This document shows positions 1-10,888 of a stretch of DNA of 64,000 nt, piece by piece. Below the pieces are notes generated by a model that made no database searches, was not told the origin of the DNA, and saw only the letters and a list, made by a program, of their open reading frames with translations. The stretch spans positions 79,240,187-79,304,186 of the forward strand of contig CM066732.1 in assembly GCA_033961575.1 (NCBI GenBank), in the 5' to 3' direction. This DNA is from Aselliscus stoliczkanus (lineage: Eukaryota > Chordata > Mammalia > Chiroptera > Hipposideridae). Each line of letters begins with the position of its first letter. Positions within the stretch are counted from its first letter, which is position 1. Position numbers and translations under genes: made by a program.

Positions 1-360
1 TAAATAATAATTTATATGCTATAAAATTCATCTGTTTTAAGTGTTCAATTCCATGATTTTTAGTGAGTTTACAGAGTTGTACAGCCATCACCACAATCCA
101 ATTTTAGAATATTAACATCACCTGTAAAAGGATCCCCTCTGGCCATTGGTAGTCAATCACCTTTCCCACCCTTAGCCCTAGGCAAACATTAATCTGCTTC
201 CCTGCACTCCAGGTTTGGCTTTTATGGCCATTTCATATAAATGGAATGATACAATATATGGCTTCTTTTACTGAGTATAATGCTTTTGAGGTTCATCTGT
301 GTTGTATTGTATAGCCTGTATGAGTACTTCCTTTTCATTGCTGAGTAGTATCCCCATACA
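1..360 (-). mobile_element. L1M LINE fragment, 3' UTR/ORF2 end
   Basis: The plus strand reads as the reverse complement of an old L1 3' end. It shows the usual order: a 'cagccatcaccacaatcc' phrase, a cytosine-rich 'tttcccacccttagcccta' stretch, then 'tcatataaatggaatgata'. It is too diverged to code and is cut by the left window edge. Confidence 0.6.
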
Positions 361-1425
361 TTTTATATTAGGAAACAAATAAACCACCTTGAAGCCAAAC
401 ATTGTAGTGGTCTTACAGCTATCTTTTCCATCAGGAGTGAGTCAGTATTTGCACCAGGCAACCAGGGAGTGTTGATTTCATTCCCTTTACAGCCTGAATG
501 TCTTATGGAGAGAAAGAAACTAATTAAATAACATTTGTGGGCTGGGAGGTTTTTTATTGTTATATTCATGACTGCTTTAAAGATTTAATCCCTTTCATGA
601 TAAGAGTGACCCTTTTTTTTAGAAACCCACTAGTAATTTAACCACCATCCCTGATATTTTCCTTGGGAGAAATTTCAAGCCTTCAGGACAATTAATGCTG
701 TCTTTTACATTATTGTTTATTGAATGTCTTACATCAGGGTGGGATAACCACCTCCAATTAGGCTGGACAAATTGTCATGATGCTATATAATTAGGGAGAG
801 TTCACATCCTGGGGGGGAAAAAAAAGCTGCCACTCTGCAGGCAGCAGGCAGGTACCCAAACGGCTGAAGGGGATGTACTATTCGGAGCATCTACAGGGAG
901 CAGCCTCCTGTGACGTAATTTCACTGAGCCATTTGGCAGTCAAAACTATGCAGCTATTTCCATGATTGACCCTGAGTCTGGGACTGTTATAAAAACTACA
1001 GGAAATACCTCATTGAGTTTCATGGTTATTTACCCAAAGACACGTTTTAATTATTTTGTTTTGAAACATTTAAGAGAAGTTAGTCTTTATTTATTTTTCT
1101 GCTCTGAAAGGTCACCCAAGGAGGGTGGGGAGTGGGAATGAGATTTCTCCTTCTCACTTAGTTTGTGCCTCATGCTCACCAATTAGTGTATGAAGGGGAA
1201 AACCTACCTGAACCTAAGAGGTAATTGCTTCTGCTGTGGACACACCTGCAGAAGAGAGGAAAAGTCAAAGCAATCTGGGTATGTTGGACTTAAAAAACAA
1301 ATTGTTAAAATTAGAGTTTCTATTCCATTGGATACCCTTGCCGGGTATTGTACTCCTAGAATGTTAGTTTATTCTGCTTTAATTAAGTATATTGGATATT
1401 CAAATTTAGACGAACTCCTTGTAGA
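361..1425. other. Unassigned, apparently single-copy DNA
   Basis: I recognise no repeat or gene here. Reading frames are short and have no family features. The stretch 700-930 contains homeodomain-like AATTAG/TAATTAG words, a TGACGTAA (ATF/CREB- or C/EBP-like) octamer at 911-918 and a short G-run followed by an A-run near 811-826. It could be conserved non-coding DNA, but only alignment would show that. Confidence 0.5.
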
Positions 1426-1491
1426 GCTGTGGATTCTGGACTGGGCTACACAATGAAGTCACCTGAGGAGCTTTAAAAAATACTGAAGCCT

Positions 1492-1604
1492 GGGGCCGGC
1501 CGAGTGGTGCGGTGGTTAAGAGCTGGCTTGGGACACCAGCGGCCCCGGTTCGGATCCCCCATGTGAGGGCCAGTGACACTGCCTTCTAAAAAGAAAAAAA
1601 AAAA
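1492..1604 (+). mobile_element. Short tRNA-derived SINE (GGCCGGCC head)
   Basis: It begins GGGGCCGGCC. It has a pol III A-box-like region (GTGGTGCGGTGG) and a B box (GGTTCGGATCC), and ends in the short form just after 'cagtgacactgcc' followed by an A-rich tail. An 18-bp target duplication (AAAAAATACTGAAGCCTG) flanks it at 1475-1492 and 1601-1618. Confidence 0.9.
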
Positions 1605-1687
1605 AATACTGAAGCCTGAGTCCCACCCCAGAGAGTCTAATGTAATTGGTCTGAGATGGAGTCAGGGCCTTTTAAAACTCTCCAGGA

Positions 1688-1855
1688 GGGCTGGCCAAGT
1701 GGCTCAGTTGGTTAAGAGCTTGCTCAAGAGTGCAAGCTGAGCTCTGAACAACCAGCAGTTTGATGCCCAGCCCAAGCTCAGCTGCTGCTGAGCTGCCAAC
1801 AGGTGGGAGGATGGCTGAGCTAAAAAGAATTTTAAAAATAAAATAAATAAATAAA
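1688..1855 (+). mobile_element. tRNA-derived SINE, variant head
   Basis: The head is GGGCTGGCCAAGTGGCTCAG, followed by a diverged B box, an 'agctgctgctgagctgcc' segment and an AAATAAATAAAT tail. It is flanked by AAAACTCTCCAG and AAAACTCTCTAG. Its body matches the first module of the composite SINE at 15941. Confidence 0.8.
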
Positions 1856-1925
1856 ACTCTCTAGGTGATTCTCACGTGCTGCCCAGGGTGCATAATACTT
1901 AGCTCAGTGTTAGAGGTTGAGCTAA

Positions 1926-2749
1926 TAATGCTAATTTTTCATTCAAATTCCACTTTAAATGTGCTACTGTGTTCCCCTGATAAAACACTGAAGCATCTTT
2001 TGGCCTGGTGGCAGTTTAAAAACAATCCTTAACAGAAAGATTGGAAGCTCAATTTCAAAAGTAATTTTCCCTGAGTGTGCCATCTGGTCACATTTCTAAC
2101 TTTGTGCAGAATGGGCTGGCATTGTTAGGGGAGTGAGCTGCCTCTGAAACTGATGCCCGAAGTGGCATCTTCAGGCTTCAGGATGCTGCTGAGAGCCCTA
2201 AAAGAGTTTAAGAATAGCATGGCTATCTGATTGGATCTGGCTCATTACCTGTGTAGATAAGCTCTTACTTTAAAGGTCCCCTCTCTGTTCTGTTTTTACC
2301 TGAGTATGAATCGGTGTCACCCTGAAGGTTTTATGTTTTTGTTGTTGGTCTTTTATATCAGTCCTACCCCATCCTCTATACCATTTAAACTCTCCTGTAA
2401 ACTATTACTTAGCTAATGCAATAAATACATAGTAACTTGGTTTTATTTCAGTGACAGTGATCTTAAAGTGAATTTGCTCCCTTTTAGGAAGTGTATATTT
2501 ATTTTGTAGTTTCCCATAAAATTCTACAATTGGTTATAGAGCGTAATCAGTGTGGAAACTCCCATCACTGAAGTTATTTCATCCGCAGTTATGTTTATTC
2601 TACATCTAGTTTTCCTGGTTCTTTTTTGTTGTTCACATCTAATATTAGGCAAATATATACATCGTCCCTTTCAGTTTTTGATTATTTCTAGCCACAGAAT
2701 AAATGTCCACAGTCTTTGGGGAGTGAAAATATAAAAAATTGATTTCAAG
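1926..2749. other. Unassigned AT-rich DNA
   Basis: I recognise no gene, RNA or repeat. The short frames have no domain features. Confidence 0.4.
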
Positions 2750-2840
2750 ATAGCTCAGTGACCACTATCTTTTTAGATCACTTTCTTTTTCTGGGCCTCA
2801 GTTTCCTTTACTACAAAGTAAAGGGACCTTCCACTGGCTA
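2750..2840 (+). repeat. MIR SINE core fragment
   Basis: 'ctgggcctcagtttccttt' followed by 'actacaaagtaaaggg' matches the central MIR phrase. Only the core is recognisable. Confidence 0.55.
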
Positions 2841-3029
2841 CATTCTGGGACTGGGCAATTGCTCCCTGGGCTTCAAGGGATGTGCTGTTTTCCGGGATTT
2901 GGAACACTGGCTGTGCCAGCTGATTCCCAGCTGTCCCAGGATTCATCCCTTCTTATGCAAGGTCTCTTTCTATTCATCCTCTCAACTGCTGGATCATGTT
3001 TGCCCCTTATTTAACGAGAAGTAATGGAG

Positions 3030-3238
3030 GTCACATTGCCACTGGAATGCCACTGGGACTTCCCTCCTAAGCAAGGAAAGATGCAACAGGGAACATCAAT
3101 AAATTCTACAACACCTAGCACACACACAATGCTACAACGCAAGCTCCTCAAAGTCAAGAATCTCTGTTTGTTCGTTGTGCGATCCCTAGTCCCCAGTGAA
3201 GTAATAGGTACTCAAAAAATATTTGCAGAATAAATGAA
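3030..3238 (+). mobile_element. L2 LINE 3' end
   Basis: It carries the L2 terminal pattern: 'acgcaagctcctcaaagtc', 'gatccctagtccccag', 'ataggtactcaaaaaatat', ending 'agaataaatgaatcc'. It is non-coding and heavily diverged. Confidence 0.6.
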
Positions 3239-3269
3239 TCCATCCCATTCTGTCCTGTCATTTGCTTCC

Positions 3270-3990
3270 TTGTATTGATTTTTAAAAACTTTTTGTTTAG
3301 AACAGATTTAGGTTTACAGAAAAATCAATAAATAGTCAAGTTCCCATATACCCCACACCCAGTTTCCCCTACCTTAGTATGGTACAGTTGTCACAATTAA
3401 TGAACCAATGCTGATAACATTATTATTAACTAAAGTACACACTTTATTCAGATTCCCTTAGTTTTAACCTAATGTCTTTTTTCTGTTCCAGGATCCTGTC
3501 CAGGATACCACATTACACTTATGTAGCACGTCTTCTTAGACTCCTCTCGGCTGTGACACTTTCTCAGATTTTCCTTAGTTTGAAGACCTTGATAGTTTTG
3601 AAGAGTACTGGTCAGGCATTTTGTACACTGTTCCTCAACTGGGATTTGTCTGATGTTTTTCCCATCATTAGACCGGGGTTATGAGCTTTGGGGAGGAGGA
3701 TCACAGAGGTGAAGTCACATTCTCATCACATCATGTCATGATGCCAACTTGATGACACTGTTGATGTTGACTTGGTTACCTGGCTGAATCAGCGTTTGCC
3801 AGGTTTTTTTTATCGTGACGTTAAGCTTTTGTTCCCCCTTTCCATGCTGCCCTCTTTTAAAAGACATCACTGTGTGTAGCCCACACTTGAGGCATGGGGG
3901 GTTACGTTCAACCACTGAGGCCAGAGTAGCTACATAAATTATTGGGAATTCTTCTGCAGGGGAGATTAGTCTCTTCTCTCCTATTTATTC
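3270..3990 (-). mobile_element. L1M LINE 3' UTR, antisense
   Basis: This is an antisense L1M 3' UTR with 'ttgtttagaacagatttagg', 'agttcccatataccccaca', 'gtacagttgtcacaattaa' and downstream pyrimidine-rich sequence. A 70-codon frame at 3472-3684 lies inside it and is not a gene. Confidence 0.6.
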
Positions 3991-4024
3991 ATTTACTGTT
4001 TGTTTTTCATATGTGGACATTCTT

Positions 4025-4135
4025 CTCCAAAAGGCTGTATGTAAGCTCCTTGAAGGCAGAGACTGTCGTGTATTCTTCCCTGTGTTCCCAATGACTTACG
4101 CAATGCTTGGAGTATGGAGGGGATGCTCAGTCACC
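4025..4135 (+). mobile_element. L2 LINE 3' end
   Basis: 'gtaagctccttgaaggcaga' then 'gactgtcgtgtattcttccc' is the hallmark L2 3' sequence in sense orientation. Confidence 0.6.
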
Positions 4136-4313
4136 ACTGTAATGAATGGCCTGTGGCTTCCTGTCCTGGGAGTTCTCTAATAATGCCTTATAGTTCTTTC
4201 TCACTGTAAGATTTGGGCCAGGAAGTTGCTCCTTTGGTTCTTGGCAAAGGTGTAATAAAAAAATACTACTAATAATAGTGATCCTGACACTGTGTCAAGC
4301 TCTTCATATACTA

Positions 4314-4924
4314 CAGAAGGTGCCAAAAACATGTATACACATTTTAAGAAAGGAAAAAACTGTATTAAAATTGTAATACGCAATATATACCAATAACAAA
4401 AGATGAATACAAGTCACGTTTGACTTCTGCAATTACAAGAGGTGTTCAAAGTGGTTACCATCAGCGTCCAGACACTTCTGATTATGGCGAACATTGTTTG
4501 ATAGACTTCTGTGGCGAGCATGCAAACTGTCCCAACACCACAGCAGAAGAAACAGGACTTGTTGCTGTGTGCACACCACACACCATACCATAGGTCTCAA
4601 ACTTATTACGAATGCGTGCAATTGTTAGCCATGTTGGAGGTTCTGTTGCATACTCACACCTCCATTGTCATTGTACTTCCACAACATCCTCGAATTTCAA
4701 ATACCACTTCAAAATGGCCTTGCTCCCCTCAAACAACAACTGTGCTGCCGTTTTCTTTGACTGTCCTGCCTGTCTCATGGTGACTCTAGCATTCATTTGA
4801 TTAACACCATGTTTTGAACAAATGTCATACCACACACATTGCTACCGTAATTTGATTCAACTTCGAAAAGTAATACATAGATAACATCTCTTAAAATGTG
4901 TATACATATTTTTTGGCACCCCTG
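4314..4924 (-). mobile_element. Internally deleted Tc1/mariner-type transposon
   Basis: Terminal inverted repeats of about 35 bp read GGTGCCAAAAA...TGTATACACATTTTAA at both ends. A TA precedes the left end and one lies within two bases of the right end. Reading the minus strand, the 5' half resembles the helix-turn-helix N-terminus of a mariner-type transposase (FEDVVEVQ, then EPPTWLTIARIRNKFE, with an in-frame stop between). The 3' half resembles the usual C-terminus (QKCLDADGNHFEHLL). At 611 bp it lacks the catalytic core that would lie between, so it is non-autonomous and dead. Shorter relatives lie at 22219 and 24575. Tc1/mariner membership is inferred from the TIRs, the TA target and the HTH-like pattern. 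Confidence 0.7.
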
Positions 4925-4934
4925 GTATGTTCTC

Positions 4935-5105
4935 ATAGAATTTTTGTGACATGTCATCCTAATTTTATAAATGAAGATACTGATGCCCAGATCGATTAAA
5001 AGATGTGTCTCAAATCACACAGCTACAGAGCAGAGCCAGGATTCAAACCCAGGTCTCTAATGCCTATGCCTTCACTCTTCAGGTTATACTGTATCATGGC
5101 TGAAT
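4935..5105 (+). repeat. MIR SINE
   Basis: 'cacacagctacagagcagag' and 'ccaggattcaaacccaggtc' are the MIR 3' half in sense orientation, preceded by a recognisable 'ataaatgaagatactga'. Confidence 0.8.
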
Positions 5106-5774
5106 AAAGCCACAAGAAAAGGTTTAAATAAATGCCAGAAGGTGAGGGAAATGACAAGGGCTATGAGAATATGGAAAAAGAAGAAATAAATGTCTCAGTG
5201 AGAGTGGCTGCTGAGATCTGCCAGGTGTGTGGGGCCCTTGATACCTGCTATGAAATTGGTATACCCTCAAGAGAAATACATGATTCATAAGTTAGCATAA
5301 CAAGATAATTAAAAAATATTATTATGTATTCCAAACACAAATACAGCAGGTTCTGCTCATATTCTTAATATTTAGGTCAAACAATAATTTCTTAAATATA
5401 TTTATATGGAGCAAAAGCCTAATGTGATTCAGTTAGTTGTAAGATAGTTGGACGTTGTGCTGATCCCGAATCTTTTTCTCCAGGGGTCCACTCTAGGAAT
5501 GATTTTTATGGTATACATATGGTGGGACTATTTCTTCTTTTCTTCCTTGGGAGATGTGGTTGATTTGTGGTGTGGTGCTTAAATGATAGTGACAGTGATG
5601 GTTATGTGAAATCATTGATTTAATCAGCTTTGTTGAGACATTAGGATTTGAAATAAAATATCTTGTACACGTGGTTTTAGGGGAATTATATATTGATAGT
5701 GTTGCTGAAATGTGAAGCTCATATAACATTTTCTATTGGAGCAAAGAGCATAAGCTGAATACAAAACATTTCCA
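5106..5774. other. Unassigned DNA
   Basis: AT-rich sequence without a recognised repeat or gene. The minus-strand frame 5493-5729 has no domain features. Confidence 0.4.
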
Positions 5775-6222
5775 GGGCCGGCCGAGTGGCGCATTGGTTA
5801 AGCGCTGGTTTTGGGATGCCAGCGGCCCCGGATCGGATCCCACATGAGGGCCAGTGACACTGCCCTCTACAGCTAACAACAGCTCCACCTGGAGCTGGGC
5901 TGTGCGAGCCCCGGTGATGGTGTGGGCTGCAGCCCCTGCTGCAGTGGGCTGCCATAGGCTACAGTGAGTGGCCTGCAGCCAGCGTGAGCGGCCAGCAGCC
6001 AGCGTGAGCTGCCAATAGCCGCGGTGAGCGACATCCAGAGGCCAGCGACCGATCTGCCTCATCTGGGAAGAGCTCAATGAGGATACCAACAGTGAAGCAA
6101 CATCCTCCTCAACTAAACTGAAGAACAAAAAGACAGCAACTTGTCTGTTCCCCTTCCCCGATTCCCCAACGCTGTTCCCCTCAGCCAATTCCCCAATAAA
6201 ATCTTTAAAAAAAAAACACAAA
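5775..6222 (+). mobile_element. Full-length T+ type tRNA SINE
   Basis: GGGCCGGCCGAGTGGCGCA head and a B-box-like CGGATCGGATCCC. The body contains 'ctaacaacagctccacc', and the polypyrimidine end runs into AATAAA (6195-6200), TCTTT (6202-6206) and an A-tail. AAAACATTTCCA is repeated on both sides (5763-5774 and 6223-6234). The 162-codon minus-strand frame across it is a property of the SINE, not a gene. Confidence 0.92.
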
Positions 6223-6234
6223 AAAACATTTCCA

Positions 6235-6793
6235 AATAATTATGTATAGCAGAGGCCAATTCCTTCATTACATGTTAATTTTGAAAAGTTGTGGAGCAAG
6301 AGAAACAGCTCTTTGAAATATGGCATAGAGAAATTGAAGTATTTGATAATGCTTAATTCCAACCCTACTTTTTCCAGTTTTACTGTTCCCCTAAAATAGT
6401 GTATTCATAGTACAGAATAATTGTTGAAGACATTGTCACATTTTGTCAAATCTAAGCTGCCATAAAATATGACACATTATTATTAATATAATTTTAAATA
6501 AGAAAAAATGCTTCTGGGAAAACTATGCTGATTGTAAGATGCATGCCAATTTCAGAGATGTTAAAATGTGAATAAAATGTTTATCAATCACATATGTTAT
6601 TACTAATTCTAAAGGATACAGTTTTACAATAAATGACTCAATTAATATAAAAAATATTTAAACCTAAAAAGGAAAGAGGGAACACATTAAAAAAAAAAAA
6701 AAACCAAAACACAGTTGTAATTAAATTTAGCTTTGAGTTTCCTCAAAGAAAGACTAAACCAAAAAAAAAAAAATGACAAAAGAAAATTCATTA

Positions 6794-6796
<3 letters not shown>
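6235..6796. other. Unassigned AT-rich DNA
   Basis: Nothing is recognised apart from A-runs at about 6690-6703 and 6761-6773. Confidence 0.4.
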
Positions 6797-6833
<37 letters not shown>

Positions 6834-6930
6834 TTTAAGGGCAGTGTCACTGGCCCTCATATGTGGGACCCGAACCGGGGCCACTGGAGTCCCAAGCCAG
6901 CTCTTAACCACTGAGCCACTCGGCCGGCCC
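6797..6930 (-). mobile_element. Short tRNA SINE with (AAT)n tail
   Basis: This is the reverse complement of the short form: 'gggcagtgtcactggccc' through 'actcggccggccc'. Its 3' tail is a pure trinucleotide, ATT repeated on the plus strand at about 6797-6834. CATTATATTATT is duplicated at 6789-6800 and 6931-6942. Confidence 0.9.
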
Positions 6931-7022
6931 CATTATATTATTTTTTGAATAATTGAAAGGGGGCTTGAAAGACAAACTTTTTTCTGGAACTGAGTTATAA
7001 AAATAATTCTGATTTGAGCATA

Positions 7023-7594
7023 CAACGTCTGATAATTAAGTTTGCGAACTTTTTGCAATGGTGTTGCTAACCTTTTTTGATATCAGAGGGATTTTTCATT
7101 ATGAATTTGTACCAACTGGACAAACAGTTAGCCAAGTTTACTATTTAGAACTGCTGGAAAGGCTGCGTGAAAAAGTTAGATGACCTGAACTTTTCGCCAA
7201 CAATTCATGGCTCTTGCATCACAACAATGCACCAGCTCACACAGCACTGTCTATGAGGGAGTTTTTAGCCAGTAAACAAATAATTGTATTGGAACATCCT
7301 CCCCACTCACCTGATCTGGCCCCCATGACTTCTTTCTTTACCTGAAGATAAAGGAAATGTTGAAAGGAAGACATTTTGATGACATTTAGGACATCAAGGG
7401 GAATATGATGACAGCCCTGATGGCCATTCCAGAAAAAAGAGTTCCAAAATTGCTTTGAAGGGTGGACTAGGCACTGGTGTCAGTGCATAGCTTCCCAAGG
7501 GGAGTACTTAGAAGGTGACCATAGTGATATTCAGTAATGAGGTGTGTAGCACTTTCTCTAGGATGAGTTCACGAACTTAATTGTCTGGCCTGTG
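7023..7594 (+). mobile_element. Dead DD34D mariner transposon
   Basis: The ends are imperfect inverted repeats (CTGATAATTAAGTTTGCGAA left; TTCACGAACTTAATTGTCTG right), and a TA flanks both ends. Plus-strand translation from about 7208 gives a mariner catalytic block, HHNNAPAHTALSMREFLA followed by PPHSPDLAP. The second catalytic residue is N where the family has D. A one-base deletion near 7323-7328 throws the frame off just before the third catalytic Asp; with that base allowed for, the spacing is 34 residues. The 572-bp length is under half of an intact mariner, so the transposase N-terminus is also lost. Confidence 0.85.
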
Positions 7595-7596
7595 TA

Positions 7597-8040
7597 TAAA
7601 GCTCTTCGAAATGTCTTCAACAGTTTTAAAGAACACATAGAAACATTTTCATTTGACCATATCTTCAACCTTTGAATGCAGAAAGCATGACTGAAGATTT
7701 GGCCAATATCTTTAGAAAGTTTAAAATGAAATTTATATAAATTGCTTAGCCAACATTTCACTCTAAAGAACATAGGAATGCTGCTCTAAGTATGACAAAC
7801 ACAGCAAAGAGATATGCTGAACTTTCTATTACCCTGAAAAGCCACAATTATTTGAAATTTAATTAATACTGGAAATCATTTTCATGGATAGCAGAAGAAA
7901 AGCACAAATGTCAGCTGTTTTTAGATTGAGCTGTTTAAGATCAACAGTTTTTAAATTGTAATAAAAGCTGTTCATGATTAAAGCTAATTCAAATTGTACA
8001 TTAAGCCCAAAAATTGCATTTTAGGTTTTAGTTTTCTTCC
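7597..8040. other. Unassigned DNA
   Basis: No recognised repeat or gene. AT-rich with short frames only. Confidence 0.35.
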
Positions 8041-8780
8041 TTTAAAAACAAATTGTTACAGAAATTTTCAAACATATGCAAAAAGTAGACAAAATATTAC
8101 AGTGAATGCTTTTTTATCTATTACCTAGCTTGAACAGTGATCAATTTATGGCCATTTTTATTTCTTTCATGATTATTTTTAAGAAATCCCAGATATTATA
8201 ATCTTTAATCTCCAAAGATCTTTCTCTAAGATAAGGACTCTCTTTTTTAAAATAACCAAATTAGTATTATTGTACTGAAAAATTATTAATTCCTTAATAT
8301 CAAAGCTACTTAGGGTTTACATTGCTTCAATTGTCAATCAAAATAGCTTTTATACAATTATAATTGTTTGATGTGTCCCTTAAGTCTCTTTTGTTATATT
8401 TGTTTTCTCTTTTTCTTTAAAAATTTTTCTTTTTTACCTGTTTGCATTTTATTGAAAAAAAAAATCCAGATCATTTTCTGTAGATTTTTTTATGGTCTGT
8501 ATTTTGCTGATTGTATTCACACATTTGAGAGTTAGCTATAAAGGCTTGATCAGATCAGATACAGATAATTTTGTTGTTGTTGTTGGTGGTGGTGTGTGTG
8601 TGTGTACTACTTTATAGATGGCAGTTTGTACTTTGAAGCATCAGGGGGTATAAAATGTTTCCTTTTGTGCTGTTACGTACCATTATTAATCATTGTCTTG
8701 ATTTATTAATTCATTAGTGTTTATAAAATGGTAATAGTCTTAATTTTAACATTCCTTCTTCATTTATTAGCTGGAATACT
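8041..8780 (-). mobile_element. Probable L1M fragment, antisense
   Basis: 'cagaaattttcaaacatatg', 'agtagacaaaatattacagt' and the following T-rich blocks resemble an antisense L1M 3' UTR. A (TTG)n/(TG)n tract sits at 8570-8605. Similarity is weak and the boundaries are approximate. Confidence 0.4.
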
Positions 8781-8798
8781 TCTGAAATGAGAATCCCT

Positions 8799-9238
8799 GG
8801 GCTGGCCGAGTGGCACAATGGTTAAGAGCTGGCTGAGCAGCAGGGCCCTGGTAAGGATCCCACATATGAGGGCCAGTGACACTGCCCTCTACAGCTAAGA
8901 TGGTGAACAACAGCTCCACCTGGAGCTGGGCTGCCGTGAGTCGCAGGTGATTGTGTAGGCTGTAGCCCCTGCTGCAGTGGGCTGCCATAGGCTACAGTGA
9001 GTGGCCGGCAACCAGCGTGAGCGGCCGACAGCCGGAATGAGCTGCAAAGAGCCGCTGTGAGCGGCCGTCCAGAGGCCGGCGACCGATCTGCTTCACCCAG
9101 GAAGAGCGCAATGATAATACTGACCTGGGCCAATGAAGCAACAGCCTCCACAACTAGAGTGAAGAACAAAAGGACAGCAGCTTATCTGTTCCCCTCCCCA
9201 AGTCCCCAATAAAATCTTTAAAAAAATAAAAATAAAAA
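8799..9238 (+). mobile_element. Full-length T+ type tRNA SINE
   Basis: GGGCTGGCCGAGTGGCACAA head, 'agatggtgaacaacagctcc' body, and AATAAA followed by TCTTT and an A-rich tail near 9208-9238. The flanks are GAGAATCCCT and GAGAATTCCT, an imperfect target duplication. The minus-strand frame 8822-9169 is a SINE shadow. Confidence 0.9.
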
Positions 9239-9299
9239 GAGAATTCCTTTATTTGATTACCCTGAGGTATAAATCATATAGACAAGGCAGGATAAATGT

Positions 9300-9560
9300 T
9301 TCATTTTTTAACCTTTATTTACCAGTTCAAAATAATAGGTTGACAGGGAAGGGGGGCAGGGCAGGGAGGCATGGGGAGGTGGTATTTAATGGGTATGGAG
9401 ATTCAGTTGGTGAGGTTGAAAAAGTTTTGGAGATGGTGGTGATGGTTGTTTAACAATGTAAGTGTACTTAATGTCACTGAACTACACAATGTTAAAGATG
9501 GTAAATTTTATGCTATGTGTATTTTACAACAATAAAATAAAATTTTAAAAAGTTGGTTCA
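9300..9560 (+). mobile_element. L1M LINE 3' end, sense
   Basis: 'gttttggagatggtggtgat', 'tgtacttaatgtcactgaac' and 'gtattttacaacaataaaat' match the sense L1M 3' terminus with its polyadenylation signal. Confidence 0.6.
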
Positions 9561-10090
9561 CTTGTATCTTCCAAAGGTGATTAAGTTTATTTGTTTGCTT
9601 TTGTCTGTTTTGTTTTAAGTATTAGTTTGAACTGGATGTTAACATATTTGATGTGTTTCGATCTGTTGCAGTTATTGTCCTCCTTCCTGCTCCAATTGGC
9701 CCATTTTTAGTCTGTGAGACCATTTCTAGTTTGCTCCTGAGTCTCTTTTGACATTGACTCTAGCATTCTTTGATAGCTTCTTTCCTCTGTGTTATGACAA
9801 GATGTTCCAAGCTCATCTTGGAAACTTCCTGCCCAAGACATGAATTAGCTAGTTCTCTAAGGAATTCTGGTCCCTTTTAGTGGGAAATGGTATTTAAGTG
9901 TTGGGGTGTTCATTGACACTGGGTTGGTCATTGTTCCTAGGCCTTTTTAGTGCATAGAGCTAGCAATAACTTTCTTTTTCTATAAAATGCATCAAAATAC
10001 ATTATGATTTTGTGTGGATACTTCCAGTTCCAACTCAGGACTATATGGTGTTCACTTAAACTCATTGACTTTACATCCTTATTGTTTTTC
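9561..10090 (-). mobile_element. Probable L1M fragment, antisense
   Basis: The phrase 'gatgttccaagctcatctt' (near 9801) recurs with small changes at about 32151 within another antisense L1M. The surrounding text matches the same part of the L1M 3' region. Boundaries are uncertain. Confidence 0.45.
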
Positions 10091-10653
10091 AAACATACTT
10101 AAAATCTCAATGACAACTACTTGAGTTACTAATTGGATCTATGCCACAGTACTTGAAAATAATTTCAGAATAGTAATACTTAAAAGCACAATTTATGATT
10201 CTTTTGACTGGTGCAATCATTATCTCAGGCATTATGGAAATCTAGCGGTTTTGGACAAGTTGCAAACAGATAAAAACCTAGAAAAAAACCAAATGACAAA
10301 TAAGATAAAGAGGAATATCTGCGTGTAATATTAAGTTTAAAGGAGCTCAATAAATCCACAGAAGCAGACACCCACTCCATTTATGTCAGCATGGCATGTT
10401 TTTGTGGCTTGTGAGACCATAAACTACTGTGAAGAGATGTAACGAGTGCTGAGTATTAAGTTTGTTAAATCAGCCTTTCTGAACTGGATTTTAGAAAATG
10501 ACTTGAGTGACTTACAATTTTTCCAAAGATGGTACCAGGAAAGTGCCTTTCTGGATGCAAAGGAGAGGTTAGTGCATTACATACAATGGATGCCTTAGGA
10601 CATTAGGGGATTAGGGGATAGATTGGAAAGGGGTGCTTTTGATTATTCTAGTC
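10091..10653. other. Unassigned DNA
   Basis: No recognised repeat or gene. Confidence 0.4.
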
Positions 10654-10880
10654 CAGGGGTCAGCAAACTTTTGAGACGCTGTCATAGTTTCATTTATAAA
10701 ATTTTTAAAGGATATTATTCACATAATGGTGATTATATAAAAATATATTTATAGCTCTCAAATAATTTTTAAATTGTTTTGAGGGACAGGATTGGCTCTT
10801 CCAGGAGTCGGCAAACTATTGAGATGGAACGTGCCCAGAGAGCCGCGTGTGTCTTACGAGCCGCAATTCGCTGACCCCTG
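10654..10880. mobile_element. Small hAT MITE with perfect 8-bp TSD
   Basis: The left end is CAGGGGTCAGCAAACTTT; the right end, read backwards, is CAGGGGTCAGCGAATTGC. The element is 227 bp with no coding capacity. The octamer TTCTAGTC sits immediately outside both ends (10646-10653 and 10881-10888), which is the diagnostic hAT duplication. An internal GGAGTCGGCAAACTATTGAG at about 10804 resembles a second copy of the terminus. Confidence 0.88.
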
Positions 10881-10888
10881 TTCTAGTC

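Larger units (their letters stand above)
1426..1925 (+). mobile_element. MER5-type hAT MITE split by two SINEs
   Basis: Three separated pieces (about 1426-1492, 1605-1687, 1855-1915) join into one MER5-like element. They carry 'cacctgaggagctttaaaa', 'tcccaccccagagagtct' and 'taggtgattctcacgtgc'. Each gap is exactly one SINE flanked by a direct repeat of the MER5 sequence, so the MER5 is the older host. Confidence 0.7.

Noticed and set aside
5733..6221. 162-codon minus-strand frame
   Set aside because: Antisense to the SINE at 5775; shares residues with frames in other SINE copies.
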